Positions 11,822 to 22,144 of a DNA stretch of 64,000 nucleotides are shown piece after piece (the first letter of the stretch is position 1; each line of letters opens with the position of its first letter). The DNA lies in contig JAKSYS010000005.1 in NCBI GenBank assembly GCA_022925895.1, positions 62,001-126,000 on the forward strand. Direction: 5' to 3'. Source of the stretch: Fragilaria crotonensis (Eukaryota > Bacillariophyta > Fragilariophyceae > Fragilariales > Fragilariaceae). Made by a program: the position numbers and the translations under genes. Under the pieces are notes generated by a model. That model searched no databases. It was not told the DNA's origin and saw nothing but the letters and a program-made list of their open reading frames with translations.

Positions 11822-12375
11822 GTTGAATTAATGGATCACGAACTGGAAAACGAGGAGGTCTATGTGAGATTAACGCAAGAAACGATGTTGCCTAACCCGC
11901 AAAGAGTACACACGGGGGTGGCCCTACAGCCATTCAGCCAGAAGCAGAACGATTATCTTCTGCTCCTCACTCAACGCCTCAAGTCGATCGTCATTATTTC
12001 ATCTAATGACCAGAAGATACACATTACGAAAACAAGCGTCAAGAAAGGTTCAAGCCGAAGAAACCGCCATGGTCAACACACCTTTCAAAAAGATGAAATT
12101 TCCTCGTTGGTCTTGAAGACTATAGTAGCTGTAGTACTGACTCTACTGCGTTACCATTCTTGGGTCGAGTAAGCGGTATGTGCTTGTACGTATGTTTGAA
12201 GTTTACCTGAGTTAGTACCCGAGACAGACGCACAAAGCCAGATCCACCAACCACCAACCATTTTCTACGTTTCAGCATGTAGCTCCTTTGCATCGTGAAA
12301 AGGAGGTACGCCTGTCATTTCAACAACAAAACAATATTCTTTCACTCCACCGTACACCAACTACCTTTATCAACC
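11822..12375. promoter_or_regulatory. Divergent promoter region RPL18 / NMD3
   Basis: A 554-bp region between two start codons on opposite strands. No TATA box or other named element is clear. Because the two genes are a 60S ribosomal protein and a 60S export factor, a bidirectional ribosome-biogenesis promoter is a reasonable inference. No other coding frame is convincing. Confidence 0.5.
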
Positions 12376-14208
12376 ATGACGGAAGAGTTGTATTCGCCAG
12401 CTGGGACAATGGTGAAAGTCCTCTGTTGCTTGTGTGGTGTTCCAATCGACCCCAATCCTTCCAATACGTGCGCAACTTGTCTTGCCTCCCAATCGGACGT
12501 GACAAGAGGTATATCAACGGAAGCGACCCTTCACCAATGTCGTGGATGTCAGCGATGGCACAAGGAGGCTAATAAATGGATTGCTTGTGATTTGGAAAGT
12601 CGAGAACTCATGGCCCTGTGTTTAGGAAACATTAGCGGATTGGGGAAGAAGTCGGCAAGTAAAGTGAGACTTGTCGATGCGGGGTGGATTTGGACGGAAC
12701 CTCATTCGATGAGATTGAAAGTCAGATTGACCATCCAGAAGGAAGTCCAAGAGGGTACTATTTTACAACAGTCGTTTACTGTTGTCTTTGTCGTGAGAAA
12801 TCAGCAATGCATTGAATGCCAAGCAGAATTTCGACAAGGTGTTTGGAAGTCTCTAGTTCAGGTTCGGCAGCGCGTTGGACACAAGAGGACCTTCCTATAT
12901 TTGGAACAGCTGATTCTAAAGCATGGGGCCCATCGAGGATGTCTCTCAATTGAAACTTTTCGTGATGGTATGGATTTCTATTTTCCAGATAGAGGCAAGG
13001 CTGCCAGGTTCATTTGCTTTCTAGAAGGTGTGGTTCCAATTCGAGTCAAAACGAGCCGTAAGCTCATTGGCATTGACGACAAGTCAAATACAGCCAATTA
13101 CAAGTTCACAAACTTTGTCGAAATCTGTCCTCTCTGTAAAGATGATCTCCTCTACTTGCCGGCCAAGCTTGCCCGTACGTTGGGAAACATCCCCCGTATC
13201 GTCTTGGTCAAGAATATTTCCTCGCTCATTCATCTCATTGATCCCCTCTCGGGCCAAACGGCCTCCATGAGCGGTGATCAATATTGGCGCGAGCCGCTCC
13301 GACCCATAATCACTGCCGCTCGTTCTCGTCTCACTCGCTACGTTGTTCTGGGCAAGGAACCACTTGTCTTGAAACGAAACGTCTCACGCAAGGTGGCGAC
13401 GAGGAAGAATCGCAGCAAACTGGCAATGGTTACCATGGCCAAGGAAGAAGATTTGGGTGTGAACGACGCGCAATTTGAAGAGCAATCGCATGTCGGATAC
13501 TTGATGAAATCGGGTGACGTGTGTTTGGGATATGATTTGACAGAGACCCAATTCGTCGATGACGACGCGGAGGCCCTTCGCGACGCCTCGAAATTGCCGT
13601 CTGTTATTGTGGTGAGAAAACTGTACGGTGGGGTTGCGACGAATGACACGAATGCTGCCAAAATGCGAGTTTGGAAGTTGCAAAGGTTGGACGTGCAAGT
13701 AGCGGAGAGTCTTAGGGCCAAGACGGTTAAGAAGGATGCCGAGTTAGATGATATTGACGAAGAAGATTTCATGAGAGAAGTTGAAGCTGACGCTGACATG
13801 CGCAAGGGTATGAATCTTTACAAAAGTGAAGTGCTTCTTAAGATGAAGGATGAAGATGTTCCTGCCAACCTAGCACCGGAGATGGCTGCCGATGTCGAGG
13901 ACGACGACGATGATGAAGACGATCAGCAAATAAAGCTCGACGAGTTGTTGGATAATTTGGTCCTTGACGATGCTCCTGACGAGTCGGAAGAGTTCATTCC
14001 AGAAAACACTGCAATGATGGGAGAAGACGAGGCCTGGGAGGCAGCGACTCAGTTTTACACAGAAGGGGCCAAGGCTGCAAAGGATGGGCTTTCTTATGTT
14101 CCTCGTGATCATGCGAATCAAATCCGAGACAAGGAGACTGCTGTGTCGATCCCCAGCTTCAGCAAACAGTTCTTGGCTGAAGATAATGACAAGAAAGCAC
14201 CAAGATAA
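12376..14208 (+). CDS. NMD3: 60S ribosomal subunit export adaptor NMD3
   Basis: Binds the nascent 60S subunit in the nucleus and carries it to the cytoplasm with the exportin CRM1. The protein is 610 residues. The N-terminal zinc-binding CxxC pairs are present (CCLC at residues 17-20, CATC at 32-35, CRGC at 55-58), followed by the family block ACDLESRELMALCLGNISGL and a later CIEC pair. The core RVGHKRTFLYLEQLILKHGA and VEICPLCKDDLLYLP segments are typical. The C-terminal third is acidic (runs of Asp/Glu near residue 510), where nuclear-export signals reside in known NMD3. The frame is open further upstream, but only from a GTG. The ATG at 12376 gives the conserved N-terminus and was chosen. 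The stop is 33 bp from the stop of the next, convergent gene. Confidence 0.95.
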   Translation: MTEELYSPAGTMVKVLCCLCGVPIDPNPSNTCATCLASQSDVTRGISTEATLHQCRGCQRWHKEANKWIACDLESRELMALCLGNISGLGKKSASKVRLVDAGWIWTEPHSMRLKVRLTIQKEVQEGTILQQSFTVVFVVRNQQCIECQAEFRQGVWKSLVQVRQRVGHKRTFLYLEQLILKHGAHRGCLSIETFRDGMDFYFPDRGKAARFICFLEGVVPIRVKTSRKLIGIDDKSNTANYKFTNFVEICPLCKDDLLYLPAKLARTLGNIPRIVLVKNISSLIHLIDPLSGQTASMSGDQYWREPLRPIITAARSRLTRYVVLGKEPLVLKRNVSRKVATRKNRSKLAMVTMAKEEDLGVNDAQFEEQSHVGYLMKSGDVCLGYDLTETQFVDDDAEALRDASKLPSVIVVRKLYGGVATNDTNAAKMRVWKLQRLDVQVAESLRAKTVKKDAELDDIDEEDFMREVEADADMRKGMNLYKSEVLLKMKDEDVPANLAPEMAADVEDDDDDEDDQQIKLDELLDNLVLDDAPDESEEFIPENTAMMGEDEAWEAATQFYTEGAKAAKDGLSYVPRDHANQIRDKETAVSIPSFSKQFLAEDNDKKAPR

Positions 14209-14241
14209 AGTAGTTCATTGACGTTAGTGTGACGAGTTCCA

Positions 14242-15488
14242 TTACGAAAGCATGGTTTGCAAACTGAAGAGAGTACCGGCTGTACCCACAGTACCTCCCA
14301 CCACGAAAATGAGACCTGCAAGATGGGTGTATCCTTTCAAGCGAAGGGAAAACATAGCGGGAAGGATGAAGGCAATCATGGTGCCAGATGCACATCCCAC
14401 GAGATTCAAGACATCACCTAGGGACGGAGCCAAGAGTGCCAAGACGGTACTAGAAGACCACAGGAGTACGGTGACCAGTATGTGCAACGGTAGAATGAGC
14501 TGCTTACTTTCCAGCAACCACCACTTGTCGGTGTCTCCTTCTACAGTTGTAGGTATGGAAACAATGACCAATTCTCGACAAGCCAGGAAAGGCAAAGGAT
14601 ACGTGAACATCATCATGAAACTCAACAAGACTTTGGCTGTATTGAGTGCTAGTGAAGGTGGATATAGATGAAAGATGTTGCTGGATGCTTCTTCCCAAAA
14701 AGTCACGTAGACAGATATAGCCATTCCAAGCGACAGAGTTGTCGAAAGTACCATGGTTAGAGTGGAGACGAATTTCCAATTTGATGTTGTTCTAATCTCT
14801 GGTTTCAGGGACGCGTACATCAAGTGCACGACATGTTGAGCCACAAAGGTGAAAACAAAAGTTCCGAGAGATTGGATCACGCCAGGTTGCACTTTGACCC
14901 AGTGCGATTGAAATGACCCTCCATCAACGCGATGGTTAGCGGGGTACAAGGATATGACTGTGGCGAGGATGCAAACAACAACCAAAACCTTGAGGAAGGA
15001 AACTCGTTCCAGAAGGGTCGTATCCCTCATGAGAGACAAGGGAAAGATGATAGTAGCACTAATCAAGACAGTCACCACATTCTCATTGAAAGTTCTCCCT
15101 GTTATTCCCTCGATTGCCGATGCAAAGTTGTCATCTATAATCTTGATGTATGCCACTAAACATCCATACGCGTACAGAAATCGCGATGCGGACACTGTCA
15201 CAAGCCCCAATCGGCCATAGGTTTGCGACGCAAGTTGTTCGTATGATGTACCTCCACTCTCACTCAGGTCGATCAAAAGGTCAAAACTGAGTTTCGAAAG
15301 GGTGGCAAACCCTAAAATGGCCAAGACTGAAATCAGGCCTCCGGACGATGCCATGGCACCCCAAGACCAATGCAGCCGGCACCAACAATGCTGTTGGTGA
15401 AATTGAAGATACAACCAGTCAGAGATGACCCTTCTGACGATGTCTTTGGAAGCAACGTCGTTGTTTCTCCGAGTTGCAGTGCCGTCAT
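14242..15488 (-). CDS. Amino-acid transporter (AAAP/SLC38-like), frame broken near N-terminus
   Basis: Multi-pass membrane permease of the amino acid/auxin permease family, probably moving neutral amino acids across the plasma or an internal membrane. The first hydrophobic segment FNFTNSIVGAGCIGLG is followed in another frame by GAMASSGGLISVLAILGF. The paralogue at 17095-18519 has both halves continuous. The break coincides with a run of four G's on the coding strand (15359-15362) where five would restore the frame: a single-base deletion or a sequencing/assembly error. Downstream of it about ten hydrophobic segments follow in one frame to the stop at 14242. Start taken as the ATG at 15488 (MTALQLGETTTLL), before a polar N-terminus like that of the paralogue. 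Confidence 0.85.
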
Positions 15489-15788
15489 GTTCAGTTGGAG
15501 ACAACCGTGCCAAATTTTTCCCCTCAATTTCGTTTCATTTTTTAGTTGAGGTTCACGTCTTTGTCTGACCTGCCGTCGGTCCCCCTTCACCCCGCCAAAA
15601 TTCAAATCGAGGAAAAGATTCCTTGCTCACATACTGTACCATACAGCACACAATTGTACCATATCATAGTGTACTCAAAGACTGCGACTAGTAGCAGTGC
15701 TGCATTTCAAATCTTTTAACTGTGGGGAAGTCACCCTACTGATGATATACACGAAGACCATCATTTGCATGGCATCTCTGTTAAGACG
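15489..15788. promoter_or_regulatory. Divergent promoter region, transporter / HhH gene
   Basis: A 300-bp region between two divergent start codons. It contains short GTAC-type motifs (for example around 15,630-15,670). No defined core promoter element was recognised. Confidence 0.4.
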
Positions 15789-17033
15789 ATGGCTAACGCA
15801 AGTCGTTTCTTTGGCGGGGATCAAAGTAAGGACGACCCTTGTGGCAACAGCGACAACGACAATTCAGTCATTGTGGAAATCCCAGACGTTGTTGTAGTCG
15901 ATTTGCCGGATGCGAACAAAAATGATGTTGACAATCATGATCTGCACATGGCGACGGATCCAACGGGATGGCGATCCATGAATCAGCAAGTCCTAGATGA
16001 CGACAGTCAGAAGGAAGATAGACTCCATTTGAAGGAGGCCCAAAGAACAGTGATTCTAGAGGAAGACATAGACGAGGAACTTATTGATGTCAGCAGCGCT
16101 GCAAAGCAATTCGCTGCGACAGACGCACCTGGCGACAGCCAGCAGGAGGATGCAACGAAGAGAGGGAACGTCGGAGGAATAAAACTATGTGTCAACAGCG
16201 ACGATCATGAAGTTATTGTGATCGATGAGGATAGTGAGGGTGAATTGGATATGGATGACTGCCAGTCCTGTGACGAACAACAGGAAAACGTCGAACAAGA
16301 ACAAATGAACAGGAATCGAGGGCTGACAATTTCCATCAAGGGCAATGGTCAAGAGAGCTGCTCGCAAGGAGAAATTACACAAAAGGAAAATCCCTTTGCG
16401 CAATTCGCCTTCGGCTCAACGTCGAATACAGCTACTGCACTACAGCGTGGACGAAACTGGGTCGTCAGTAAACAACTGGAACCGAAACCAAAGAAAGCCA
16501 AGACTAAGAAAGGGCAGAAATCAGAATGGAAGCCCATGGCCGAGCTATCTGCCAGCGAACAAGAACGCGTCCGCCAGAAGTGGCACGGCTTGGTCGTGAT
16601 GCCATGCGACTCGTCCTTGGAAGATGCCCGTTTCCAGATCATGGTTGCCTCGCGCCTTCATGCAAGATGTCAGGAGGCTGTGGTTCGAAAGTGTATGACA
16701 TCACTCCATAATGCTGGTGTCTTGACATGCCGTGCATTGGCTGAATATGACGTGGACGCCCTTGCAAGTCTCCTGTCGTCGCTGCAATATTACAATACGA
16801 AATCGAAGCATTTAGTTCAGGCATCTAAGGAATTGCTGCAGAGGTTCGACGGGAAAGTACCAGAATCGAAAGACGACCTTTTGACCATCACCGGCATTGG
16901 TCCGGTAATGGCGGACTTGTTGTCCGCTATCAATAGTCGTGCGGCACATCAAGCTCATACAGAAAGGGCATCGAACACGTCTACACGTACTACACACCAC
17001 ACTGCCTTCGATGAGCAGATGGCAGAGATATAA
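15789..17033 (+). CDS. Truncated endonuclease-III-like (HhH-GPD) protein
   Basis: A 414-residue protein. The first 260 residues are acidic and low in complexity (Asp/Glu/Gln-rich). They are followed by a basic stretch (KPKKAKTKKGQK) that could be a nuclear signal. Residues about 290-390 resemble the helical core of endonuclease III: FQIMVASRLHARCQEAV, LASLLSSLQYYNTKSKHLVQAS, then a helix-hairpin-helix LLTITGIGPVMADLLSAI. The protein then ends after a Ser/Thr-rich tail. The catalytic Lys of the family hairpin (GVGxKTA) is replaced, and the downstream Asp (DTHV) and the 4Fe-4S cysteine cluster are absent. Glycosylase activity is therefore doubtful; DNA binding remains possible. An upstream TTG also lies in frame, but the ATG at 15789 is the first normal start. 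Confidence 0.7.
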   Translation: MANASRFFGGDQSKDDPCGNSDNDNSVIVEIPDVVVVDLPDANKNDVDNHDLHMATDPTGWRSMNQQVLDDDSQKEDRLHLKEAQRTVILEEDIDEELIDVSSAAKQFAATDAPGDSQQEDATKRGNVGGIKLCVNSDDHEVIVIDEDSEGELDMDDCQSCDEQQENVEQEQMNRNRGLTISIKGNGQESCSQGEITQKENPFAQFAFGSTSNTATALQRGRNWVVSKQLEPKPKKAKTKKGQKSEWKPMAELSASEQERVRQKWHGLVVMPCDSSLEDARFQIMVASRLHARCQEAVVRKCMTSLHNAGVLTCRALAEYDVDALASLLSSLQYYNTKSKHLVQASKELLQRFDGKVPESKDDLLTITGIGPVMADLLSAINSRAAHQAHTERASNTSTRTTHHTAFDEQMAEI

Positions 17034-17094
17034 GCAAGGTCAGATATGGTAGTCTTGTGTTATGGATACCGGTTACTGCTGTACGCCGAAATGC

Positions 17095-18519
17095 CTATTC
17101 CGCGCGCGTAGCATCTCGGATCAGTTGCCTCGTGCTGAAAAATGTTCCGATACCGCCCACCAAACCACCCACCACCAGCAAGGTCATCGCAGTGTGCGAA
17201 TATCCCCTAAGACGGAACGAAAAGAGAGATGGCAGAATAAATGCAATAACCGTTCCAGTCGCGCAGCCAACAAGGTTCAGTACGTCGCCGAGGTTGGGTG
17301 CGACGAGAGCCAACGCTGTCGTGACTGCCCACAGTATGGTAGTAACAAGAAGATGAAGCCGAGGCTCCAGTTGTCTGTCAGCTATGAGCCAGGGTGGAAG
17401 TGATACGCCCTCGGGATTTGGGAGGGAGCCTTGTGATGCAAAATCTTGTTGCAAAAGTGGCTCATCCAAGTTCCGATCTTCCAGCCCATCCCGTTGTTCT
17501 TCAGTCTCTTCCCTGTGTTGTTTTTGGAAAGCCAGTGTTGCAGCAACAATCAGCATGTCTCGACAGGTGAAGAACGGAAAAGGAAACGTCAGGACCATGG
17601 TCATGCACAGTAGTAGTTTTGCCACATCAATGATTGGTAGTGCCGGATACAAGACAAACAAATCACTTCCGGTGTGTTCCCAAAAAGTCATGTACACGAA
17701 AACGCCAACACTCAAACTGACAATTGTAGCCAATGCGATCGACAAAAACGAAATGCGCTTCCAATTTTGTAGTGTTTGCAACTCGGGTCGTAAGGATTCA
17801 AATGCCAGGTGAACGGTATGTTGAGAGACAAAAGAAAATACAAAGGTACCGAGTGATGGCAGTAACCCCGATCTTACTTGGAACCAATGTTCATAGAAAG
17901 ACCCACCGTGCTCTCGCATGTCGTTGGGGTTGTCAAAATAGAGACCCAAGACGATTGCAACAATGACACCCATACTAACAACGCTAAATAGCGAAAGACT
18001 CGAGAGGGGCGTCATGTCCCTCAGGAGACAAAGAGGCAATATTACAAAAGTGCATAGGGAAAGCATCATGGCAGTTTCGTTGACACTTATAGATGTCAAA
18101 TGCTCGAGCGACGAACAAAAATTGTCTTTGACCACGACAATATACGCCACAAGGCATCCGAATGCGTACAACATCTTCGAAATCAAAACAGCTGACCATC
18201 CAGCAATCCCGTAACATTTGCGCCCCAATTCTTCGTATGACGACCCAATCGAGAGGTCAATGACCATGTCGAGCGAAATTTTCGTCAGAACGGCGAAGAA
18301 AACTATCGCGGTGATAGAAACAGCTCCTCCAGACGAAGCGATCGCTCCCCCGAGACCAATCGCACCGGCCCCAATAATACTGTTGGTGAAGTTAAACACG
18401 ACAGCACCAATGGAAGAGCCAACGCTATTCTGGACCGGCATCGCTTCTGAATTGCTGGATGTATCCTCTAACGAGCTCGGTTCACACAACGGAACCAACG
18501 TTTCTTCGAGATCTGCCAT
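17095..18519 (-). CDS. Amino-acid transporter (AAAP/SLC38-like), intact paralogue
   Basis: A 474-residue permease with about eleven hydrophobic segments, paralogous to the gene at 14242-15488. After a polar N-terminus (MADLEETLVPLCEPSS) comes the family-typical first helix, FNFTNSIIGAGAIGLGGAI. A long hydrophilic loop (residues about 345-395, Glu/Arg-rich) lies before the last helices and is absent from the paralogue. The shared C-terminal part includes GDVLNLVGCATGTVIAFILP. Substrate cannot be read from the sequence, though the family usually carries neutral amino acids with protons or sodium. The two transporters face the same way with the HhH gene between them, which suggests tandem duplication followed by divergence. 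Its stop is 61 bp from the HhH gene's stop. Confidence 0.9.
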   Translation of the reverse strand: MADLEETLVPLCEPSSLEDTSSNSEAMPVQNSVGSSIGAVVFNFTNSIIGAGAIGLGGAIASSGGAVSITAIVFFAVLTKISLDMVIDLSIGSSYEELGRKCYGIAGWSAVLISKMLYAFGCLVAYIVVVKDNFCSSLEHLTSISVNETAMMLSLCTFVILPLCLLRDMTPLSSLSLFSVVSMGVIVAIVLGLYFDNPNDMREHGGSFYEHWFQVRSGLLPSLGTFVFSFVSQHTVHLAFESLRPELQTLQNWKRISFLSIALATIVSLSVGVFVYMTFWEHTGSDLFVLYPALPIIDVAKLLLCMTMVLTFPFPFFTCRDMLIVAATLAFQKQHREETEEQRDGLEDRNLDEPLLQQDFASQGSLPNPEGVSLPPWLIADRQLEPRLHLLVTTILWAVTTALALVAPNLGDVLNLVGCATGTVIAFILPSLFSFRLRGYSHTAMTLLVVGGLVGGIGTFFSTRQLIRDATRAE

Positions 18520-18733
18520 GATTCCAGTCAGCTCGCTTCAGAGTGCTGTCACAGACGCGATGCGAATCGCTTCCAACGCCACGCAGGGTCTGTGTGTTGA
18601 GGGCAACAAAGAATTGCGCCTTCAAATTACTGCACCTATTGCTAGCAGATGCACGTTTGTGTGATGATTTGTGATGACACGACCAGACGAGACAACAACG
18701 GACCTAACTCGCATGTCGCATGAATCGTCGCCG

Positions 18734-18742
18734 AAAAAAAAG
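18734..18742 (+). repeat. Target site duplication of the 4.4-kb transposon, left
   Basis: The nine bases AAAAAAAAG lie directly before the left inverted repeat and recur directly after the right one (23171-23179). Confidence 0.7.
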
Positions 18743-18879
18743 GGGAATGCCTAATGCACTATGGCTGGATGCATATTCTGGGTACACGAGGTAGCCCCAC
18801 GTAGGTCGTAGTATTCAATGTTTTTGTTCAGACGTAGAAAGTATACTAAGTCTACGCAAACGCAAATGGATCGAGGTTT

Positions 18880-21800
18880 CTAATCTGGATTCATCACAAA
18901 CTTGAAATCGAAGTCCATTACACATCGATGTGTTTTGAACTCCCGAAGCAGTTTCTCCAATGCAACAGGACCATACTTTGCACAGTCTTGCTGTATTTCA
19001 GCACTGACTTGCCCGCTATCAATGGCGTGGTAAGCAAGAAGATATTGACGAGCTCGTTTCGCAAATTTTCGAATGCGTTCAATTGAAAGGACTTTCTCCG
19101 ACAAAGAATATCTAACGCCTGCCATGAAATTTTCCTTCCTTTCTTTTCTTTAAGGTGAGATTGCGGTATGCACCTTTGCTGCATGCCCACATGTACTCAA
19201 CGCCTTCACCTGCTATTTCGGCATGACACTTGGGGTTAGCATGACTTCCACGCCAATTTTGCTCCGACATGCTCCATCATGCTTTCTTCGTTCAAGAAAT
19301 CAGAACACATCGCCATTAGATGGCGCAAACTCAAGCTCAAGTCCACGTTTCCGAGCTCATCCTTCCTGCCGGTAAGTGTATAGCTTGACAGCTTGTTCAT
19401 ATCAATATATCCTCGCTCCCACAACACCTGAAGCAAACCCTTTGCCTTTCCCACCCAACCTTCCTTTATTTTAGGAACTTCGCGATTGATCGGGATATTT
19501 TTGTCGATACAAATAGCGATCAGTTCTTTTTTGTTCTTTCCTTTGGTGTTAATGCCTTGACGACGTAGTTCGAGGATTAATTCGGATTTGTTTCTTGAGA
19601 CATTTGACGGATCGCCATCGACTTGATCAAGGCGACTGAGAATGCGTTCGTTTGGTATCATCCAGAAAGGTCCAACATCAACTTCGGTAAATGTCAATCG
19701 CTGAGTTTGGCCGGGCTCCAGGATACGTGCATATGGACCGAGGAAGCCGGATTCCCTTTCAATGACAGTCGGGTGCATGACTGGGCATTTTCCACCAAAT
19801 GATCTATTCATTTTAGCTGCATTGAGACCATCGGGGCGCTGCTTTGCGTGTCCTGATGAATGATCGAATAGAAATACAAAATGGACCTGTGGATGCATAA
19901 CCTTTAGACAATCAACGACATCTTCGAACTGTAGCACCATGTGATTATAATCCCAGTAGCCCTCTTTGTTTTCCCCGTAGTCGAAGTATGTTAGGAATGG
20001 CGACTTGCCAGCTAATAGAAGGGGCTTAAGGGAAGAGCCTAAGACTTCCATTGCTGCTTCTTCATCGGCATATCTCGTTCCTTGCCGTATCTCGTTCACC
20101 GAGTCTAGTGTGTTTTGATCTAATTCTTGGATCAAACCATATTCCCTGCAGATAAATGATGATATCATCACCCCGCTCCTTCATCCTTGGGGAGGAGAGG
20201 ACGCTCGCCTTTGGGACCTGTCCACATCTTTGAAAGAAACGAGAACTGCTTAAAGATGGCCTCGTCCTGCCCGACAAAGATGACTATTGGCTTGCTTGTG
20301 TCCCGTCGTATGCTTAAGTGTGCTCCAAAGAACGCCGTCCCTACTATATCCGCCACTGCTTCACTCGAAATGGCGTCAACGTGATATTCCACCATCTCAA
20401 CATTACTGATAGGATCTACGTAATGATAGCCACAGTTTTTGCAACCGAATCTTGTGCCTCTAGAATTTTAGAAGCTACAAGACTAAGCTGAACCCACCGA
20501 TGAGCTTGAACTTCATGAGCGATGTATCGCTTTGTGAAGACAGGCCGATAAGCAAGTGTTTCCGCCTTCTCGTGTCCATCAACAAAATAATGCTTGCTGC
20601 GGTTTTTGTATCTGAAACCCGTGGCATGCATCCATCGAACAACTGTGGCAATGGATATCTTAGATAAACGGTAACTTTGAAGGAAGCTCTTCGTCTCTTG
20701 CGATAGCTCCAGCACTGGCGGTGTAACAAGGTCATTTTCTTGCGAATTGTCAGAAGTCTCCTCGATGCCTCGCTCAACTCTTGCCATCATCGTTGGAATC
20801 AATGTTTCAAGCACGTACGTGTGCATTCTTTCCACCGACAGTTCTTTCAGAATGCTTACTCCATGTTTCCTGAAAGCATCCATTGCGTCTGGATTCTCGA
20901 TAAAGAACGGTGGCAAGCAATTTTGGGTACAGGTGATTTGATAAAGGTGCCTTTCGGGCTGTAGGCCAGTCGTCTGTGCCACCTTGCCAGTGGTCGCCAA
21001 TGGGAGTAGCTTTCAACTCCGACATCATTCATCAATCCAATTGAGTACTCGATACATTGCTGCCATGTCCACCTCGATGTTTTGCTCGCCTCGTCGACAA
21101 ATTTTCGCAAGGCACATGCAAGGTACATGCTCCGATGCCTGATCATAAAGATGTCGTGTTCTGAACACAAATCCTCTTGATCGCCACCATCTACAAGTGT
21201 CCTCCAATCTGCAGCAATACTGTTAACCATCTCCAATTTTTCAATTCGATCCATGACAGCTTTCCGAACATCGCAATCAGTGCCATAATACAACTTTGGT
21301 GCGAAGAGCTTTCTGGAATCGCCAGATTCCCAATACGAGGATAATTGCAGCGACGGTTCTTGAGCGGTGAGGATCAACAAGGAACTAGTAGGGTTGTTTC
21401 CTCTATCTGAGTTTCGTTTGCTTGGTCAGAAGCAAGCTTACGCTTCTTAGTATTCACAGGTCCAGGAACAGCCGAAAAAATTGCGAGGAGGATGATGTGG
21501 TGAAGTCAACATGTTGACGAGTCCTTGGAGGCAGCGGGTGTGAGGCATTTTGCTCTTTCCAAGCTACTGAATTGATGCGGTCGGGTAGGATTGGGGACAT
21601 CCTTTACAGAAACCTGAAAGAAATTGTACTTCTGTTGCTTTCCGTCTTCCCTTGCTTTGAAGTCGTGTCGAAAAAGCTTCAGTTGTTCGCCGCCACCACC
21701 GACAAAGATGTTACCCTCAATGGACTTCTCATGGTACTCCTTTCCCACAACACGTAGAAGCTCTGACTTTTTCACCTTCAAATCATCTTGAAGCTGGCAC

Positions 21801-21952
21801 CTTGTATTGATTTCATCCAGCAATGTGTCCGCTTGCCACCAAACTTCATGAAGTCGTGAATCTTGCAAAACAGCGTTGAAACTACTTCTAACGAACTGAT
21901 ACCTGATCCGATTTCTGTGGAGCTTCAGCGTGTTTTCACTCATGATGAACAA
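18880..21952 (-). pseudogene. Decayed DDE transposase of the 4.4-kb transposon
   Basis: Coding pieces in changing frames run from 21952 (MSENTLKLHRNRIRYQF) to 18880 (DFDFKFVMNPD). In order they show a charged N-terminus with a basic KKRK stretch, FRYKNRSKHYFVDGHEKAE, VGQDEAIFKQFSFLSKMW followed by PKDEGAG, FVFLFDHSSGHAKQ, and an AEIAGEGVEYMWACSKGAYR segment. The Asp in QDE, the Asp in FDHSSGH and a Glu near AEIAGEG are the likely DDE residues. About five frame changes separate the pieces, one of them at a run of four G's next to DEGAG. The copy is probably dead. The 'DGHE...FDxSxGH...EGxEYxW' pattern recurs in transposases of fungi, oomycetes and algae; I cannot name the family. Confidence 0.8.
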
Positions 21953-22142
21953 GGAGATGAAATATCTTCAAGAAGCTCCACGGAATATCAAGAATTGGTG
22001 AAGGTATGGACTGTCAAGGTCAATGGGGTTGAGAAGCAAGTGATTCGACGCATAAATCTATTTTCGATGCGCACGCATTAAAAAAATCGTGGTACTAGTA
22101 CGTAGAGCTCTACCTCGCGAATCCTGTTCGTGAATCCAGCCA

Positions 22143-22144
22143 TA
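22143..22144. repeat. TA target site of the nested element, left
   Basis: TA here and again at 23152-23153 bound the nested element. Removing the element plus one TA restores a perfect right inverted repeat of the host transposon. Confidence 0.8.
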
